Notes under the pieces: model-generated | The model's input: only the letters and a program-made list of their open reading frames with translations | The model's database searches: none | Told to the model about the DNA's origin: nothing | Position numbers and translations under genes: made by a program | Shown: positions 62,814 to 64,000 of the stretch, piece by piece | How the letters are laid out: each line of letters begins with the position of its first letter | How positions within the stretch are numbered: the first letter of the stretch is position 1 | Source: Syngnathus acus | Lineage: Eukaryota; Chordata; Actinopteri; Syngnathiformes; Syngnathidae | Assembly (NCBI RefSeq): GCF_901709675.1 | Contig: NC_051093.1 | Coordinates: forward strand, 6,779,053 to 6,843,052 | Reading direction: 5' to 3' | Length of the DNA stretch: 64,000 nucleotides

Positions 62814-62903
62814 ATGGAAGCTCCCTACCAGGCTAACGTGCAAGATCTTTTAATGCATCCCTGCTCAAATATTAAGTTAGTAAATGCAGACGTTCCTCCT
62901 TGA
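62814..62903 (+). CDS. 29-codon small ORF in host-gene exon 1
   Basis: First ATG of the presumed transcript, in good context (CAAGATGG), opening MEAPYQANVQDLLMHPCSNI and ending at TGA. Short ORFs like this target host RNAs for translation-coupled decay; whether the peptide matters is unknown. Confidence 0.25.
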   Translation: MEAPYQANVQDLLMHPCSNIKLVNADVPP

Positions 62904-63072
62904 ACTCAGAGGTAGTTTTTAAGAGTACTTAGATGGAGAATCTAGCGACTTTACAATCATGCTAGGCTAGCTCGTTAGCTTCCATGGAACCAGCACGTGG
63001 TGCAGAGCATGCTCGTAGAAGTGAATAATCGTGGGTAAGTTGTCATAATCGGTTTAATGCACACTTTTAAAA

Positions 63073-63140
63073 TGTAATTTTGAAGTTTGATTATCCCTGT
63101 CTGTAAATGCCGTGTGGAGATAAATGGTACCTGATTAGCA
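63073..63140 (+). pseudogene. Decayed SNORD1-like snoRNA copy in intron 1
   Basis: TTATCCCTGTCTG and AAATGGTACCTGA line up in order with the intact snoRNA in intron 3 (GTTATCCCTGTCTGA, CATGGTAACCTGA). The C box is degenerate (TTTGAAG) and D' is CTGT, so function is doubtful. Confidence 0.5.
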
Positions 63141-63284
63141 GTAGTTAGTGGCCTGTAGAAACACGTTGCTGATGATCTTCTTGTTTCAGGTCAATTGTGC
63201 GCCGCTTGGTTTCCAATGCTAAAACAAGAGGACCTTGCAAAGGTTTGTATTACACTGTTCTATTAAACTTCTATTGTAATACGG

Positions 63285-63357
63285 TTTCAGTGATGATAAA
63301 TGCTGCATAGGAAGTGCCGTCTGATGCGATAACTGACGATCGCAATCATCTGAGAAA
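63285..63357 (+). ncRNA. SNORD49: Box C/D snoRNA SNORD49 (U49)
   Basis: C box GTGATGA (63290-63296), D' CTGA (63321-63324), D box CTGA (63350-63353), short flanking stem TTTC/GAAA. The body ATAGGAAGTGCCGT followed by GCGATAACTGACGA is the signature of vertebrate U49. The guide next to D' (ATAGGAAG.GCCG) pairs with 28S rRNA so that the fifth position opposes the C of UCGGC. That agrees with the known U49 target, 28S C4426 (snoRNABase numbering). Intron 2 of the host. Confidence 0.88.
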
Positions 63358-63509
63358 TGCCCTCAGATTTATTCTTTGCATGGAAGATGATCACAAAATA
63401 CTGACCATAGCATTTTATTTATTAGGTGCAGTAAGTTAGCTGCCATCAGGAACATGAGTTCTCCGTGGGAAAGGAATTTGAACGGTATGTATTGGAGTTT
63501 TGCAGATTA

Positions 63510-63575
63510 AAGCCTGTGATGAAAAAAGTTATCCCTGTCTGAACTTAAATGTTGAGTCATGGTAACCTGAGGCTT
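63510..63575 (+). ncRNA. SNORD1: Box C/D snoRNA, SNORD1-like
   Basis: C box GTGATGA (63516-63522), D' CTGA (63539-63542), C'-like TGTTGAG, D CTGA (63567-63570). A perfect 6-bp terminal stem AAGCCT/AGGCTT directly flanks C and D. The D' guide AGTTATCCCTGT is fully complementary (12 bp) to the conserved large-subunit ACAGGGATAACT. The five-nucleotide rule places 2'-O-methylation on the second G, which corresponds to human 28S G4362 (yeast Gm2815, snR38), the SNORD1 target. The name rests on this target match, not on an alignment. Confidence 0.85.
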
Positions 63576-63956
63576 AATCACAATCACGATTTTACTTGTT
63601 CATCATAAGTTGCCTCCAGTGTATGATTGTCTTATTTTGTATCTTTTTAGGTGACATTTCTGCATTGGAGTGAATAAGCTGAAGAAAATCAGTCAAGGGA
63701 AAACATAATTCTATTTGATTTATTTGTAAATCTATAAAAATACAAATGTCAAGCAATCCTGAATTATAATGCTGTAGCCCACTGTGACTTCAGTTTGTTT
63801 GACTTTTTCTTCAAGTTTTCAAGGAAGATTTGCTGCTCTTGGAGGTAGTCATGCTCCTGTATGCATGAGTAATTTACTTTAGTAGAAATCCATTCAATGA
63901 TTGAAGAAAAAATGTGCTCCTGCATGTGTATGTTAATCCTTCACTGTGTGAGTTTC

Positions 63957-63962
63957 AATAAA
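63957..63962 (+). terminator. Host-gene poly(A) signal
   Basis: AATAAA close to the window end, about 300 bases into the last exon, followed by T/G-rich sequence. Confidence 0.7.
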
Positions 63963-64000
63963 GGTTACAACACTTTGTCATGCTCTCCAAGATGCTGATT

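Larger units (their letters stand above)
62783..63980 (+). ncRNA. snoRNA host gene (SNHG16/SNHG29-like)
   Basis: Exons, approximate: 62783-63034, 63190-63242, about 63450-63484, and 63651 to about 63980, with GT/AG sites (GTAAGT, GTTTGT, GTATGT donors). AATAAA lies at 63957-63962. The spliced RNA has no long open frame; a 29-codon frame starts at 62814. One snoRNA per intron, a TOP start and short exons match the classic snoRNA host layout, where the introns rather than the exons are the product. Human SNHG29 (17p11.2) hosts SNORD49 and human SNHG16 (17q25, near SPHK1) hosts SNORD1; this gene has features of both. Exon 1 could instead end at a GTAGTT donor (62912), and exon 3 could start at 63425. 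Confidence 0.75.

Noticed and set aside
63100-63189. H/ACA-type snoRNA in host intron 1 (AGATAA and ACA motifs)
   Set aside because: No convincing pair of hairpins; the similarity to the intron 3 C/D snoRNA explains the sequence better.

Overview
The window is eukaryotic nuclear DNA from a ray-finned fish, most likely a teleost. Genes have short exons with GT/AG introns, the base composition is A/T-rich, and (CA)n microsatellites and several DNA-transposon families common in fish genomes are scattered through it. All coding genes were rebuilt by hand from splice sites, reading-frame phase and protein family knowledge; nothing was aligned or searched.

Layout. 1-13640 is gene-free. B9D1 (+, 13785-15505, seven exons) encodes a ciliary transition-zone protein and has an exact RFX X-box match about 95 bp upstream of its start codon. 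EPN2 (epsin-2, -, 18109-23135, nine coding exons plus probable 5' UTR exons) faces B9D1 tail to tail. GRAP (+, 29567-39166, five exons) is an SH3-SH2-SH3 adaptor. FAM83G/PAWS1 (+, 43080-48573 or 49642) has a DUF1669 domain and a long disordered tail. A possible orphan single-exon gene with a TATA box lies at 50269-50640. A sphingosine kinase, most SPHK1-like (-, 55743-62290, five exons), follows. Head to head with it is a non-coding snoRNA host gene (+, about 62783-63980), with a box C/D snoRNA in each of introns 2 and 3 and a decayed copy in intron 1.

The order and orientation B9D1(+) EPN2(-) GRAP(+) FAM83G(+) matches the reversed human 17p11.2 block. SPHK1 and a SNORD1-type snoRNA are 17q25 features in human, while SNORD49 is a 17p11.2 feature, so the right end joins markers that are far apart in human.

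Mobile DNA: a nested set of elements sits in the kinase intron at 57224-58806. It is a palindromic MITE split by a 1.2-kb element carrying a truncated YqaJ-type ORF start and a truncated THAP-domain ORF, which itself contains a further inverted repeat. There are also two smaller palindromic MITEs and several hAT-type MITEs, one with a perfect 8-bp target duplication.

The genes do not form an operon-like unit. They are independent vertebrate genes for cilia (B9D1), endocytosis (EPN2), receptor signalling (GRAP), BMP/Wnt/CK1 signalling (FAM83G), sphingolipid signalling (SPHK1) and rRNA methylation (snoRNAs).
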